The notes under the pieces were generated by a model. The model was given only the letters and a program-made list of their open reading frames with translations. It had not been told where the DNA came from and ran no database searches. Of a stretch of DNA of 64,000 bases, positions 48,441-59,642 are shown one piece after another. Source of the stretch: Tenrec ecaudatus. Lineage: Eukaryota; Chordata; Mammalia; Afrosoricida; Tenrecidae. Position numbers and translations under genes: made by a program. The DNA lies in contig NC_134542.1 in assembly GCF_050624435.1 (NCBI RefSeq), forward strand, positions 13,971,497 through 14,035,496. Direction: 5' to 3'. How positions within the stretch are numbered: position 1 is the stretch's first letter; each line of letters starts with the position of its first letter.

Positions 48441-48904
48441 TGCTTGTGCATGCACACACATTGAAAACATGGAATGACATGTTATATGTATTAAACCCCA
48501 ATTAATGAAAAAAGAAAAGAAAGTTGGAGAACATGCAACCAGGAAACAAACAAAGCAAGAGCAGTGGTGACCATACTGATATGAGACAAAATGACACTAT
48601 GAATCAAAGCTATTGCAAGAGATAAAGAAAGATGCTAATAAAAAGGTTCTTTTAACAAGGCGCACGGGCTTTTAAAAGGTTGTACAAAAATGGAATAAAG
48701 CGATCCTGGAATTTATCCACAGAGGATTGAAAGCATCCTTGTATGTGCCTAACAGCAGCAGCAGCAGCGAACGGAAGTTATGTCTATCACACTTATAGCC
48801 ACAGTCTTTGTAACTTGTACCCACTGACTGGGTGGGACCCTGCAAAGGGGTAGAGGCTCCTCACTAAAAGCATCGGTCAGTTTTCCCATTCCACAAGGTA
48901 TAAA

Positions 48905-49190
48905 TCAGCACCTGTCTGTCAGTTTGTATGACTGTGGTGGCTTGTGTGTTGCTGTGATGCTGGAAGCTATGTTGCTGGTATTTCGAATGCCAGCAGGGTC
49001 ACTCAAAAGGACAGCAGAACTTCCAGCCCAAGAGCAGACGATGAAGAAAGAGTAGCCTGTCTATACCTAGAGAATTAGCCACTGAAAACCTCATAGGCAG
49101 AATAAAAACTAATCAGGTATGAACATTTCATGAAAATAAGCCGAACTTTACTGGAGACAGTGCTAGAAAATGAGCCAAAGGAGCAAGGAC
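48905..49190 (+). mobile_element. RTE LINE 5' end
   Basis: ACTGTGGTGGCTTGTGTGTTGCTGTGATGC at 48929 in one run of the family, GCCAGCAGGGTCACTC, TAGCCACTGAAAACCTCATAG. Same zone as 17620-17840. Truncated on the right. Confidence 0.8.
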
Positions 49191-49194
49191 CGAT

Positions 49195-49884
49195 TTCTTC
49201 AGTTAAACCTGAGCAATTATGGCCACATTTTGTGAATATAGTTCAATGCCCACGCTAGTCTAGTCATGCTACTTCCCACTTGGAAGCTTTTGTTCATTCA
49301 GTCCAGAACATTCCTCTCTCAGCTCTTTCACGGCGGCTTCACCATCATTTCGGGTCCAGCCAAATGCAGCTTCCTATGAGATCCTGACAATCACCACCTT
49401 TTCTAACGCAGCTCCTGAGCGCAGGCAGTGAGTGGAACATTATAGTTGCCTTTGGAATCTCTTACTAAATTAACGCACAGTTAAAAGTGGGATAAAGCAA
49501 AGGCTCCCATGCCCTGAGTTAAAGCAAAACCATCCACCAAGAAAGGACAAATATTGTATGTGATCACTATTATAAAGTTAAGGAAACCTTCTTTGATAAT
49601 TATCAGGGATGAAAAAGGACTGGAGAGTCAGTCACTAACTGGGAAGCAGGTACATATTCAGTTGGCTGAAAAAGAACGGCAGTGTACAATAAGAGAGGGG
49701 TCAAAATATGACTAAGACAAAGGAGATACATGCCATACATAAGAAGAGGGAGGACAACACAATATGACCAAGACACAGGGGACACCCAGAGATGCTCACA
49801 GTGAAAAGACAACCAAGGCACATACCTGCCCATCCTACTCACCGTGACTGTGCAGGCCAGAGTAGAGCAGCCCCTGGGGCTCAA
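49195..49884. other. Unassigned sequence
   Basis: No recognised repeat. The 93-codon minus-strand frame at 49603-49884 shows no domain that I know. Confidence 0.35.
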
Positions 49885-50035
49885 AGACTGGACATCTTAC
49901 AGGGATAGAAAGGCTCCTCTTTCTCCCTCAGAGCAGGTGGTGGTTTTGAACTGCTGAATTTGTGGTTTGGAGCTTAAAGGGTAAGCCACTTGCTATGAGT
50001 AGGAATCGACTCAAGATGGCAGTGAGCTTGAGTTT
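49885..50035 (+). mobile_element. AfroSINE, 3' part
   Basis: GAAAGGCTCCTCTTTCTCC, TGGTGGTTTTGAACTGCTG, AGGAATCGACTCAAGATGGCAGTGAG. Forward orientation. Confidence 0.75.
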
Positions 50036-51149
50036 TACATAATCATACAGTAATAATAAATAATACCCATAAGCAGATACATAGGTAGACATCGATGCTG
50101 CACAGATTTGGGAAGAGAAATCGAAGTGTACTAGTGAGTATGTATAACAGCTTGTTCAGAGAGTAATAGGTCTGTGTGTGCTGCAAGTCTATCTAAGAGT
50201 ACAGTAGAGCATACAGCGCAATGTTCTGAAAACTTCTTGGTCATCACCCAAAACCCGAGGAAAGAGTAACTGGACGTGGAGGATTTAAGACCACAAACAT
50301 TTCCTTCGACTGGCACAATGCAGTCCGCAAGGGCATGCTCTGCATCCTACTTTGGTGAGTAGCAACTGAGCTATTGAAAGCTTTCAAGGCTTGTCTAAGA
50401 AACCTAGAAAAATCAAAGAATTAAGGAAACAATCCAGCTGAAGAACTAAAGGACCACAGAAACCAAAACCTCCACTCTCCTGAGATCAGAAAAACTCTGT
50501 GGATTTCTCTGATCAGGATCACAATAAAACACCCTTATGAGAGAGAGGAGACAGAGCGGAGAGAGAGAGGAAAAAGAGAGAGAGGAGAGAGAGAGAGAGG
50601 AGAGAACAAAATTCAAACTCATAAAAGGACTATGAGTGATGCATGCCGCTGGATTGTACAGTTGAAGATGGTGGAAGGGGTCAATTTTATGTTATATCTA
50701 TTTTACCACCAATGAAAGCAAAAATTACGTGTCCGATGATCAGCCACAGAGGCCTGGGCAATGTCATGATGTCAATGGGAATCCAGGAACCACACCCTAA
50801 TCTGACATATCACAATAGGGGGCCACCCAGTTATCAGAAACGACATAGAAATCACAAAGCCTGGTGAATTAGTAATCTGCAAGGGCATTTTTACTTTCTC
50901 AGACATATTTAATTAGTAATAACGGATGCAACCAAGAGGCTGAGTGTTTTCGATGATCAGGGGGAGAGATAGGCCTGCATTCACGGAATCTCAGGCAGTT
51001 TTACCTGGACCGCAGATACCAAGAGCCTAGGAACCCTCTGCTTCCCGAGAAACACAGACTGCCCACACAGCCAAGTCATAGCGTAAGTTGGAGGGTATCC
51101 TTTTTTTCGACCATTCTCATTCTTACTCCCTGTCCAATTTTGTCCTTCC
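50036..51149. other. Unassigned, with a (GA)n tract
   Basis: A purine-rich (GA)n-like tract lies at 50535-50610. Nothing else recognised. Confidence 0.4.
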
Positions 51150-51574
51150 TGTTGTTAGGTGTCCTTCTGTCAGTTCCGACTCCCAGTGGTTTTGTTTTCT
51201 TTACATTGAGTTTCGATCCAACATACCCTGGAGATGCATTGATAATGAATGGCAATTGAAATGCAAATGTTGGAAACAAAGAGGATTGAGTAATAGTTGG
51301 GAAAACATGGTCTTGGTGATAGAAATGAAGCTGGGGATCACATCAGATTTTGGCAGGATCAACGACTTCTTCATTGGAAATCCATTTTTTTCAACAACAC
51401 AGAAAGGATTGGGCACATGGGCTTCTCCAGATGGAACACACAGAAATCAAACTGACGACTTCTCACAGCTAATGATAAGATCAGTGGCTGATGGTAGACC
51501 AGACCTTCATTTCCTCATATGCAAGTACAGCTTGAAACTGAAGCAAATGTAAACAATTCCCTTTTAAATTTAGG
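51150..51574 (+). mobile_element. RTE endonuclease fragment, preceded by an opposed tail
   Basis: 51150-51190 is a reverse RTE/AfroSINE tail (TGTTGTTAGGTGTCCTTCTG). From about 51225 forward RTE endonuclease sequence runs to 51560: ATTGATAATGAATGGCAATTG, GATAGAAATGAAGCTGGGGA; translation shows RINDFFIGNPFFSTTQKG. It abuts block B copy 2. Confidence 0.75.
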
Positions 51575-52380
51575 CAAGGTTAACTCTGAAAATGTTCCTC
51601 TGTCGGGAAGCTGAATATTTGAAAATTCAAATGATAAGAAAAAAAAAAAACTGTAGGTGGAGGTTCGGAGTAGGAGCGATGACTTTGATTAAAAAGATTC
51701 ACATGAAACTTCCTATAAATAAAGCATAGTTTTCATGTATTATAATTTCACATAGAAACAACAGTTTCCTGAACAAATTTAAGGAAAATTACATACATAT
51801 TAACATGTTTTCTATCCAATTTGAATTTTAAACCATGAAGATGATTCTTCTCAAGGAACTAGGAATGGCCTTTTGTTAAAACTGTTCATCAAAGGTACCT
51901 GGATGTCATGTGAAATTTCAGCCTGCATTCACAGAGCAAGAGCAAGAATCTGAGATCTGTCTTCATGTCACCAGCTTATCTGTCCACCCAATATCTTTGT
52001 GCCCCCATCCCACGTGGAAAGACATATATTCTCACTTACTTGTTTGCACTTATAAACTGTTTATTTTTTGAAATCAAGCAACTAGAACGATAGCTAAAAA
52101 GGGGCCTCAGAAGGTTGTGGAAAATCCAATTTCATGCCAGAGGCTTTTGTCCTTATTAAAATACTAAGTAAGGGTTGCTTTTTAACAACCCAGAGAATGT
52201 GATTGGTGTCAGTGAAGTTATCACTTTATTAGATGAGCCATAATTCCTGGTGCCATTTATGATGACACATTGATAGTCACTGAAGGTTTCACGTTCTTCT
52301 TTCTAGCTGTGACCCCCAAATGTGACTTTTCCATTCGAAGTCACTAGCTTCAGGTAAGGAGGTGACATTCAGTAATTCTA
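51575..52380. repeat. Block B, copy 2 (paralogous with 22741-23610)
   Basis: Collinear words: CAAGGTTAACTCTG, GAAGCTGAATATTTGAAAATTC, AAACCATGAAGATGA, AATCAAGCAACTAGAACGA, CATAATTCCTGGTGCC. The RTE piece to its left is not present next to copy 1. Confidence 0.55.
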
Positions 52381-52475
52381 TCATTTCTATGATAACCTAT
52401 CAACACTTTCAAGCCTGGATTTCCTTTATTAATCTCTCTATAGGAGTATGCAAGACTTTTGACTAAGTGGATAAC

Positions 52476-52575
52476 TGTGTTAGTCTGGGATGACTAGAGA
52501 AACAATTTCATAGGCATTCGTATGTGCGTAAGAGAGAACTTTATATCAAAGAGCAATTGTACATTAATAAAATCT
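52476..52575 (-). mobile_element. LTR, left part, perfect 5-bp duplication
   Basis: TGTGTTAGTCTGGGATGACT onward. The whole LTR (52476-54369) is flanked by ATAAC on both sides (52471-52475 and 54370-54374). It is split by an L1-type insertion. Confidence 0.85.
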
Positions 52576-53940
52576 GCTGCAAAGGGCATTTATACAGGTC
52601 TAGACATAGAGATGTACGTATACAAATATATTTATATATGAGGATGAGGAAATAGATCTACGTAGCTATATTTATAGGTTTAGTATTAAGGTGGTGGAAG
52701 GATATTGGGCCTCCACTCAAGTACTCCCTCAATGCAAGAATACTTTCTTCTATTAAATTGGCATTTTATGATGTTCGCTGTCCTGACACAATGACTGAAG
52801 ACAAAGTGGGCGAACAAGCAAGTATGGTGAAGAAAGCTGACGGTGCCCGGTTATCAAAAGGTATAGCATTTGGGGTCTTAAAGGCTTGAAGATAAACAAG
52901 CGGCCATCTAGCTCAGAAGCAACAAAGCCCACATGGAAGAACACACCAGCCTGGGTGATCATGAGGTGCCGAAGGGATCAGTTATCAGGCATCAAAGAAC
53001 AAAAAATCATATCATTGGGTGCACACCTCCATGATACGATCACTGAGGACAAATGGGTACATAAGCAAATGTGGTGAAGAAAGCTGATGGTGCCCGGCTA
53101 TCAAAAGGTATAGCATCTGGGGTCTTAAAGGCTTGAAGGTAAACAAGTGGCCATCTAGCTCAGAAGCAACAAAGCCCACATGGAAGAAGCACACCAGCCT
53201 GTGTGATCACATGGTGTCGAAGGGATCAGGTATAAGGCATCATCAGAACAAAAAAATCTTACCATAGTGAATGAGGGGGTGGGGTGCAGAGTGGAGACCC
53301 AAAGCCCATTTGTCGGCCACTGGAGATCCCCTTGCAGAGGGGTCTAGGGGAGGAGATGAGTTAGTGAGGGTGTTATGTAGCACCAATGAAGAATACAGCT
53401 TTGCTCTAATTCCTAAATACTTTCTCCCCTCCTCCCCTACTATCATGATGCAAATTCTACCTTGCAAGTTTGGCTAGATTAGAGGATGTACACTGGTGCA
53501 GATAGGAGCTGGAGGCACTATGAATACAGGGCAGATGATACCTTCAGGACCAGTGGTGTGAGTGGCGATACTGGGAGGGTAGAGGGAGAGTGGGTTGGAA
53601 AGAGGGAACCAATTACAAGGATCTACATATGACTTCCTCCCTGGGGGATGGACAACAGAAAAGTGGGTGAAGGGAGACATCGGAAGGGCAAGATATGACA
53701 AAATAATAATTTATAAATTATCAAGGGTTCATGAGGGAGGGGGGAGCGAGGAGGAAGGGGGAAAAAAGAGGACCTGATGCCAAGGGCTTAAGTGGAGAGC
53801 AAATGTTTTGAGAATGATGAAGGCAATGAATGTACAGATGTACTTTACACAATTGATGTATGCATTGTGATAGAGTTGTATGAGCCCCTAATAAAATGTT
53901 TAAAAATAATAAAAAATAAAGTTAAAAAATAATAAAGGAC
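52576..53940 (+). mobile_element. L1-type element in LTR
   Basis: Forward copy of about 1.36 kb ending CCCCTAATAAAATGTTT and an A-rich tail. Contains the internal segment twice (52780-53010 and 53020-53245). Likely duplication AATAAAATCT / AAGAAAATCT. Confidence 0.85.
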
Positions 53941-54369
53941 TTTATAAAAGAAAAAGAAAATCTCCCAGCCCAGTCCAGATCAAGTCCATAATTCCGATAT
54001 TACTCCATATGGCAATAATAGTCCATAAATTCCTCTTTAGATTCACACAGTCATGCAATGATGCTGAGTGCAGGAAGATCACAGGCCTGTGCGTGGAAAG
54101 TCTTGCGAATCCAGTGGTGGTAGAAGCATCTCAGTGCTAGTTGGGTCTCCAATGGCTCCTCTAATTCGAGGGTTGTGGCTTCATCAGTGTAACTCCATGT
54201 GGCTTGTCAGCAGAAAAATGAAGCAGAGTGTGTCTTCCACCTCCAGGAGGGAAGACAGGAGTTCTCAGAATCCTCAGCAGGAGGCCATGCCCACACTGAG
54301 ACCTCATTGGCTATGACAGGCTAGACTCCGCCCCTTCACAAGTTTACAGGAAATTATGCTACTGCCACA
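53941..54369 (-). mobile_element. LTR, right part
   Basis: Resumes CTCCCAGCCCAGTCCAGATC and ends GCTACTGCCACA before ATAAC. Confidence 0.85.
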
Positions 54370-54389
54370 ATAACAAACTGGAAAGGCTT

Positions 54390-54475
54390 CAGCAGGATGG
54401 GAAACCCAGAACAGTGTTCTGTTCTGTTGTGCACAGGTTCGCTGGGTCAGAAACCGATGTGATGATTCCTAACAG
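54390..54475 (+). mobile_element. RTE 3' tail fragment
   Basis: CAGTGTTCTGTTCTGTTGTGCACAGG, GGGTCAGAAACCGATG. Confidence 0.65.
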
Positions 54476-55320
54476 CTACAATCATGGAAGTAAATTGATG
54501 TTCACACATGAAGTTTTATTCTAGCAAATAAATTATTTGGTATTAAAATTAACTCCATGCATATCAGTAAGAGATTATATATATAATTTAATAGAATAGA
54601 ATATAGAATAAATTCTATATATATAATAGAATTTAAACGTGAGTAATTTAGGGAAGTCTAGGATATGAGAATTTACTCTTTTGTAAATAATGTTGGAAAC
54701 TCTGTGAATCCAGTGATTGAGTATTGAAATTAATCTTATCTCCAGTTTTCCAGTTATATCCATCTGGCTGGTATGTAATCAATCAGTCCACATCTGGTTG
54801 AACAGATACCTGGGATCTATCGCGTTTATTCTGGGCCCAGCTACAACCCAAAGCTTTAGTAACTAAAGCTGAAAGAGAGAGCAAGTGTTAGAAGGAAGTT
54901 AACAGATTCTGCTGTAGTTTGAACATTCTGTCTCTTAATGGCCTTATTTATTATATGCGAACAGATGGCTTCCAGAACGTTTCTATCACTCAATACTTCT
55001 GCAAGTGGTGTGAGAGAGAGAGCCTGCCTCATCAGATCCTTGCCTTCACCGAATACTAAAATAATTTTTGCTAGTTTGATAGGAGAGAAAATAATACTCA
55101 TCTTTGAATTATTTTTACAATAGTAAGTGTTAAATATTTGTCTATATTTGCTGATCATTTGTGTTTCCATTTTGTGAAGTCTACATTCTTTTCTCCTTTA
55201 ACAATTAGATGGTTATAGCATCATACGGGGAGAGTGAAATTTCACTCTGTAACATCCTAAGTTCATAGAAAACTACATGATGGAACAAATGCCCTTAAAA
55301 AGTAAATAACTAAAATATTG
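54476..55320. other. Unassigned A+T-rich sequence
   Basis: A tract of TATATA lies at 54576-54625. The minus strand is open for 104 codons (54856-55170); see findings. No other signal. Confidence 0.35.
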
Positions 55321-55885
55321 CTTAATGTTCTTAAAACTGGGAAACCTAGGTTCCAACAGAGCTTTCTCTGAACATAGCAGCAACCCAGGAAACATGACAT
55401 GTAGCATCATTATAAGTCACAGGGGATTTCTTAGTGCCTTGGGAACAAATAGCTGACAGTCCAGCCTTTTAAAAAAGGGCCCCACTCTGTGTCCCAGAAG
55501 GCATTTGATCATTATGGTTCCGATCATGGTATCGAGAAAGGTTACCTGGATGGGTGATGGAAAGCAGTCACAGTTCCTTAATAGTGACAAGAGGAAGTCA
55601 CGTAACTAAAATGAGATAAATAATTGTACCGATTGCTAGTCTCGGCATTTTTGCATCACTGTTGTCCAGATTATGTTAAATTTTTTCTTTCATTTTTGTC
55701 ACAAACAAAGTGTACTTATAGTTATTATAGAAATCTGAGCCCTGTCAGTCTGGGCTACTGCAGTCATAGGCATGGCTGGGCTGACCTTGTCAACTTGCAA
55801 ATTAAAGCAAAGAAAACAAAGCTCACCAGAAATAAGTGGGTTACATTCTCTGTTCTTATGGTGACTCCCTGGCAGTGGTCCAGAT
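55321..55885. repeat. Block C, copy 2 (paralogous with 45200-45765)
   Basis: Same order of shared words as copy 1, same orientation, about 10 kb away. Confidence 0.55.
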
Positions 55886-56737
55886 AAATATAGAAAACTT
55901 GGGTCTATGGATACTTGTTCCTATTAAAATGAGTAAAGTAAAATAAGTATAAAATTGCTGCTTAATTTTTTCTTACAAAAACAAAACAACACCCATTCTA
56001 AAAAAGTGATACAATCTGGGTAAAATCTCCTTTAATGTTTGAACTCTTCATAGTTCAGCCGATATCATTCATCATTGCAGCTTAGACTTCGACACCCTTG
56101 ATAGGACCTGGTCTGGCCCAATAGACTGGGGGCTCTGAGTCAGGTGCTACTTTCCTTGCCTCTTCTACAGAGGCCAACGATGCCCTAGTTCAGTCACAGA
56201 TCAGAGTTTGCAGAGCATGGTCAGAAGTCTCTGGTTGTTGGTGGCTTTTCTTGGCATTCTGACAAAGCCCTTTCATGTGGTTTCCTACAGCTGTCATATA
56301 AAAGTGAGGTCATTACCAAATTAAAAGAATTCCATTTTATAAATGGTAACGATTAAACCATACTACACATGTTCATTTCTTTTTGCGTTCTCACATTGCT
56401 AGAATAGTTTGGAGTGCTTGCAAGGTGTCTGGCCACTTGTAACAGTGAATGTCCGAATGCAGTGAGAGGGGCTTCCTCTCTCATTATCGAGATGCCAAAA
56501 CTTCCAAAACACTAACACACATTTTCAAAAGACTTCAGGTAAGCAGTTGGTTTGGGAGAGAGGATCTAAACCTGGGCACAGTCTGGTTTTTGCTTGAATA
56601 CAGCATCAGTGGCATTCCCTTATGTGGTCTATTTCTTTGGAAAAAGATTTAGATCATTTTGCTCTTTTTAAATATTGTTTCAGTTACCAGCTTCTAGATT
56701 ATATATGACAAATGGGTGTGCCCTGTGTAAAAACAAA
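55886..56737. other. Unassigned sequence
   Basis: No recognised feature. Confidence 0.4.
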
Positions 56738-56945
56738 ACAAACAAAAGACTCTCTGCCATCCAGCGGATGCCTTATCATAGTGATCCTATAGAACCAGGT
56801 AGAGCCATCGCAGGGTGCGTTTCTGAGACAGCAACTGTTTATGGAGTAAAGAGACACCTCTTCCTTCCATGGAGTGGCTGGTGGTTTTAAAGTACTGACC
56901 TTTCGGATCAGAACCCAATGTGTAACCACTATGCTACCAGGGCTC
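56738..56945 (-). mobile_element. AfroSINE
   Basis: Reverse copy: AAGACTCTCTGCCATCCAGC, TATCATAGTGATCCTATAG, CTGGTGGTTTTAAAGTACTG, and the head AACCACTATGCTACCAGGGC. Confidence 0.8.
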
Positions 56946-57386
56946 CTTGGGCCTGTGTGGCTATGTTTAAATATGCTCAGAGTGCAAACCAGAGGGCAGG
57001 GAAGGGTGCATGCCACTCTTAGGGTCCTTCAACCACCAAGTGTTACCCTATAGCAACCACCCCACCAAGGAGAAAAAGGGTAATTTTTCCATTTCCATGA
57101 TCTAATGAATTGTGAGGTTTTCTGTAGGGTTGAATTACTTTAAAAAAATTAAGCGTGTTAATGAAATCTTTCAGTAACTAGATAAAGGTGTTTCCATGCT
57201 GAGATTTTCCCTCTGTTGGATAGCAAAGTCTGTTCTTTAATATCTGGACTAAGGATTTCCAGGGTTGTGGAAGAAGTTCTTATTTGAAAGTAGGATACTC
57301 TTTGGAAAAGAGAATTTGGGAAAAGAAGATAAACGTTAAATGAAGCATAAAATACCATGGCAGTTGCCTTTCCTTGAAGAATGGAA

Positions 57387-57420
<34 letters not shown>

Positions 57421-57449
57421 AGTGGGATCTAGGCAGTCGAATGCTTTAC
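56946..57449. other. Unassigned, with a (CA)n tract
   Basis: A pure (AC)n run occupies 57389-57416. The rest is unassigned. Confidence 0.5.
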
Positions 57450-58110
57450 TTGGTTCTTAGGCTGAACTGAAGTCAGTTCTGACTCACAGCAGCCCTGTAA
57501 ACAACCAACTGAAAGACTGCACACAACCAACTGAAAGACTATACACAACCAACTGAAAGACTGTACACAACCGACTGAAAGACTTTACACAACCGACTGA
57601 AAGACTGTACACAACCAACTGAAAGACTATACACAACCAACTGAAAGACTGTACAGAACCGACAGAAAGACTGTACACAACCGACTGAAAGACTACAAAA
57701 ACCAACTGAAAGACTGTACACAACCGACTGAAAACTGTACACAGCCAGCTGAAAGACTGTACACAACCGGCTGAAAGACTGTACACAACCGACGGAAAGA
57801 ATGTACACAACTAACTGATAGACTGTACACAACCGACTGAAAGACTGTATGCAACCGACTGAAAGACTGCACACAACCGACTGAAAGACTGTACAGACTG
57901 CCCTGTTCTCTGTGATCTTCATGTTATCGTAACCCCTCTGTCAGGTCCTTGAGCGTCTTATGTTTTACTGTCTGACTCTACCAAGTATGATGTCCTCTTC
58001 CAGGGACATAATATGCTCGAAATAGTTGAGACTAAGTCTTGCCATCTTTGTGTTTAAGGAACCTTCTGCTGTACTTCTTCCGAGACGAATTTGTTTATTT
58101 TGGGCCAAAT
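57450..58110 (-). mobile_element. RTE LINE 3' end, expanded by a minisatellite
   Basis: Starts with GTTCTTAGGCTGAACTGAAG and CAGTTCTGACTCACAGCAGC (RTE tail in reverse). After a 22-bp array it continues CTGCCCTGTTCTCTGTGATC, CCAAGTATGATGTCCTCTTC and TTCCGAGACGAATTTG, the usual RTE order. Confidence 0.8.
57499..57893. repeat. 22-bp minisatellite, about 18 units
   Basis: The unit is close to CAACCGACTGAAAGACTGTA plus CA. I count 18 occurrences with point differences and a few single-base length changes. Its sequence matches the RTE tail at this very position (CACAACAGAACGAAACACTG), so the array arose by amplification of the tail. Frames of 108 and 127 codons on the minus strand are by-products of the array. 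Confidence 0.9.
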
Positions 58111-58114
58111 CAAA

Positions 58115-58245
58115 ACACTCACTGCATCTACACAATCCTGACTTGTAGCAACCCTATAGGAGAAGGCAGAACTGCCACTGTAGGTTTCCAACACTAATTC
58201 TTTATCTTTATCAGAGTAGAATGCCTCATTTTCCGCTCACATGTC
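58115..58245 (-). mobile_element. AfroSINE fragment in RTE
   Basis: AAACACTCACTGCATCTACAC, GACTTGTAGCAACCCTATAG, CTGTAGGTTTCCAACAC. RTE text resumes after it with CCTTGGTATATTCAATTGGG. Confidence 0.55.
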
Positions 58246-58249
58246 CTTG

Positions 58250-58640
58250 GTATATTCAATTGGGTTCCCTAACACCACAATTCAAAGGCATCAAATTTTC
58301 TTCAGTCCTCCTGATTCATTTTGAAGCTTTTGCATGCATTTGAGGTGACAGAAAATACCATGGCTTGGGTCAGGTGCACCTTAGCCCTCAAAGTCACGTC
58401 CAAAGGGCTTACTAAGCAGGGTGCATTGGAGACATGACTATAGAAGATCAAGGGCATAAACCTGACTTGAACAGTTAAAACGTTGTCAATTGATCCCCCT
58501 TCTGACGCATGATGAATCTGATCCGGGTTTCAACAGTTTCTGTATTTTTGTTTGTTCATATTAGGGTTTAATCTCAGAGGTGTGATGTCCTTGGGGATCA
58601 CCCCTTTGAAGTTGTGTTTTATATTTTTCTGGTTTTCAGC
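58250..58640 (-). mobile_element. RTE LINE fragment, part uncertain
   Basis: RTE to about 58400 (CACCACAATTCAAAGGCATC, ATACCATGGCTTGGGTCAGG). From 58400 to 58640 I see no match. Confidence 0.65.
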
Positions 58641-58649
58641 CCATGAAAC

Positions 58650-59642
58650 TCAGGATCGATGAACCTATTAGAGTCTTGTGCAGTAGACTTACCCATAGTA
58701 ATGTCATTTTATCTCTTGACTGCTGCTCCCAGGAGCATGGATTGTGGACCCAAGCATGGTGAAATCCTTAACAATTTCAATCTTTTCTCCATTTTCCATG
58801 ATGTTGCCTACTGGTCTAGTTGTGAGGATTTGGGTTTTCTTTATATTGAACTGTAAGCCACACTGTAGGCTGCAATCTTTGATCTTCATCAGCATGTGCT
58901 TCAAGTCCTCTTCACTTCCAGTAATCGACATTGCATCATCTGCATAGCACAGGTTGTTAATAAGCCCTCCTCTAAGCTTGATAGCACATTCTTCATCATA
59001 TAACTCAGCTGCTCTCATTATTTACCAAGCATCCGGATTGAATAGATATGGTGAGAGGATACACCAGATGCACACCTTTCCTGGTTTTAAATTAGGCAGT
59101 ATTCCCATATTCTCTTTTCACATCTGCCCCTTGATCCATGTACAAGTTCTCATTCAAGTGTTCTTTCCATAGTCTTTGTGGTCCACACAATCAAAATCAT
59201 TTACATAATTAATAAACACAAGTAAACATCTTTCTGACATTCTCTGCTTTTAGCCAAGATCCATCTGACATCAGCAAGGGTAAGCCTTGTTCTCCACATC
59301 CACTTCTGAACTGGTCTGAACCTCTGGCAACTCCCTGTCCATCTACTATTGAATTATCTTCAGCAAAATTTACTTTCATATGATATTAATGGCTTTGTTC
59401 TATAATTTGAGCATTCTCTTGGGTTACCTTTTTTTGGAATTGGGCACAAATACAAGTCTCTTCCAGTCAGGTGGTTAAGTAGCTGCTTTCCAAATTTCCT
59501 GGCATAGACCAGTAAATGCTTCCAATGCTTCATCAGCTTGTTGAAATATTTCAGTTGGTATTCCATCAATTTCTGGAGTCTTCTTTATGGTTAATTTTTA
59601 TATGCTTCTTTCTGAAGTGGTAGAATGTTGACTAATTCTTCA
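58650..59642 (-). mobile_element. RTE LINE, reverse transcriptase core
   Basis: The minus strand is open for 104 codons (58704-59018) and shows NNLCYADDAMSITGSEEDLK with the catalytic YADD box, then IKDCSLQCGLQFNIKKTQIL and the GSTIHAPGSSSQEIK block. This is the best-preserved coding piece in the window. Upstream RT motifs to 59640 are broken. RTE polymerase copies its RNA at a nicked target; this fragment cannot. Confidence 0.9.

Noticed and set aside
57499-57893. CRISPR-like array of short repeats
   Set aside because: Units are directly tandem with no spacers, and the sequence is mammalian.
57484-57922. Repetitive minus-strand frames of 108 and 127 codons rich in Phe, Val, Cys and Ser
   Set aside because: They are produced by the 22-bp minisatellite, whose unit lacks stops in these frames; no start context or conservation.
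58704-59018. Intact reverse transcriptase gene
   Set aside because: Only 104 codons around YADD are open; upstream motifs are broken and no start or endonuclease is in frame.
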